From the NCBI GenBank assembly GCA_032433765.1, contig JAVIAB010000159.1:744001-808000 (forward strand): a DNA stretch of 64,000 nt. Direction: 5' to 3'. The stretch comes from Megaustenia siamemsis (Eukaryota; Mollusca; Gastropoda; Stylommatophora; Ariophantidae). The position numbers and the translations under genes were made by a program. Numbering within the stretch: the stretch's first letter is position 1; every line of letters begins with the position of its first letter. Positions 63,728 through 64,000 of this stretch are shown here, in pieces. A model generated the notes under the pieces. The model did not search any database and was not told the DNA's origin. It saw only the letters and a program-made list of their open reading frames with translations.

Positions 63728-64000
63728 ATAGACATTTGCAGCCTCTGCTATGTACAGAAGATGGGTCAAGAAATCAACAAGACGGAGCTAGATATAGCAC
63801 TATAGATAAAGCACTTTAGATATAGCACTTAAAACTTTGAAACTCAAGAGTTCCCTTGGAAAAGATGGAATCACCAACAAGATCATAAAACTGGGACAAA
63901 AAACCAAGGGCCTGCTTCTAAGGATAATAAAAGCCAGCTGGTAGAGAGGACAAATGTTGACAACTTGGAAAGAATCAAACATGATGGCCATCTTCAAACT
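63728..64000 (+). mobile_element. LINE-K reverse transcriptase start, running off the window
   Basis: From about 63,815 the plus strand reads IALKTLKLKSSLGKDGITNK, then LLLRIIKASW and TTWKESNMMAIFK with one TAG. This is the first RT motif (ALKxLKxxKSPGKDGITNE...WKEAxMIPI) of jockey/CR1-like LINEs. ATAGACAT next to the transposon matches the LINE-K at 39,696; the following 60 bp differ, so part of the element is missing. Confidence 0.65.

Overview
This is a repeat-dominated stretch of an animal (metazoan) nuclear genome. C2H2 zinc-finger exons with canonical GT/AG splice sites, at least eight families of non-LTR retrotransposon (LINE), a hAT and an IS630/Tc1/mariner transposon, and about a dozen satellites or minisatellites all point that way. 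AT-rich composition and the mix of RTE-like LINEs with 3' tails such as (GAT)n suggest an invertebrate, possibly a mollusc, but no sequence here fixes the taxon. There are no bacterial operons, rRNA genes or CRISPR arrays.

The host genes are few. (1) A C2H2 zinc-finger gene is present twice in direct orientation, as ZF1 (exon at 14,001, exons at 21,735-24,230, second finger block 24,722-25,885) and ZF2 (exon at 51,578, exons at 59,254-61,049), with a 3' fragment of a third copy at 39,262-39,640. ZF1 and ZF2 share the same exon plan: a short exon with an IKQEPDNE motif, an acidic exon with a second IKME motif, a small exon with a C-x2-C-x7-C-x2-HGP knuckle like the one before the SET domain of PRDM9-type proteins, then a long finger array. 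No SET domain lies between knuckle and fingers. ZF1 is broken by frameshifts; ZF2 is nearly intact. (2) A minus-strand gene for a cysteine-rich, heavily N-glycosylation-sequon-bearing protein with two repeats (40,693-41,607) sits inside a 35-bp minisatellite. All other open frames are transposon remnants or minisatellite translations.

Layout: 1-300 short repeat; 302-3,172 44-bp satellite with LINE insertions; 3,173-10,905 a duplicated non-coding block, a 2.5-kb tandem duplication, LINE-B and 14-bp minisatellites; 10,880-11,455 LINE-G with an internal minisatellite; 11,998-13,945 shared block and 47-bp satellite; 14,001-26,000 ZF1, whose first visible intron holds a four-layer nest of transposons; 26,166-27,222 LINE-A; 27,238-29,283 27-bp minisatellite; 29,522-35,720 LINE-D with a full-length LINE-D inside it; 36,030-38,750 short repeats, 53-bp satellite and foldback elements; 39,262-42,470 ZF3 fragment, cysteine-rich gene, 35-bp minisatellite; 42,480-49,900 LINEs including a nearly full-length LINE-A; 50,080-61,540 second copy of the shared block, 47-bp satellite and ZF2; 61,618-63,725 a Tc1/mariner-like element with an unusually wide D-E spacing and inverted repeats; 63,728-64,000 a LINE reverse-transcriptase fragment running off the end.

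The order satellite A - block U1 - LINE-B - block U2 - block U3 - satellite B - ZF exon - ZF exons is the same at about 830-25,900 and 43,397-61,540. The window is therefore best read as a segmental duplication carrying a zinc-finger gene and its 5' flank, later filled with different transposons. Family letters A-K are local labels used only in this annotation.
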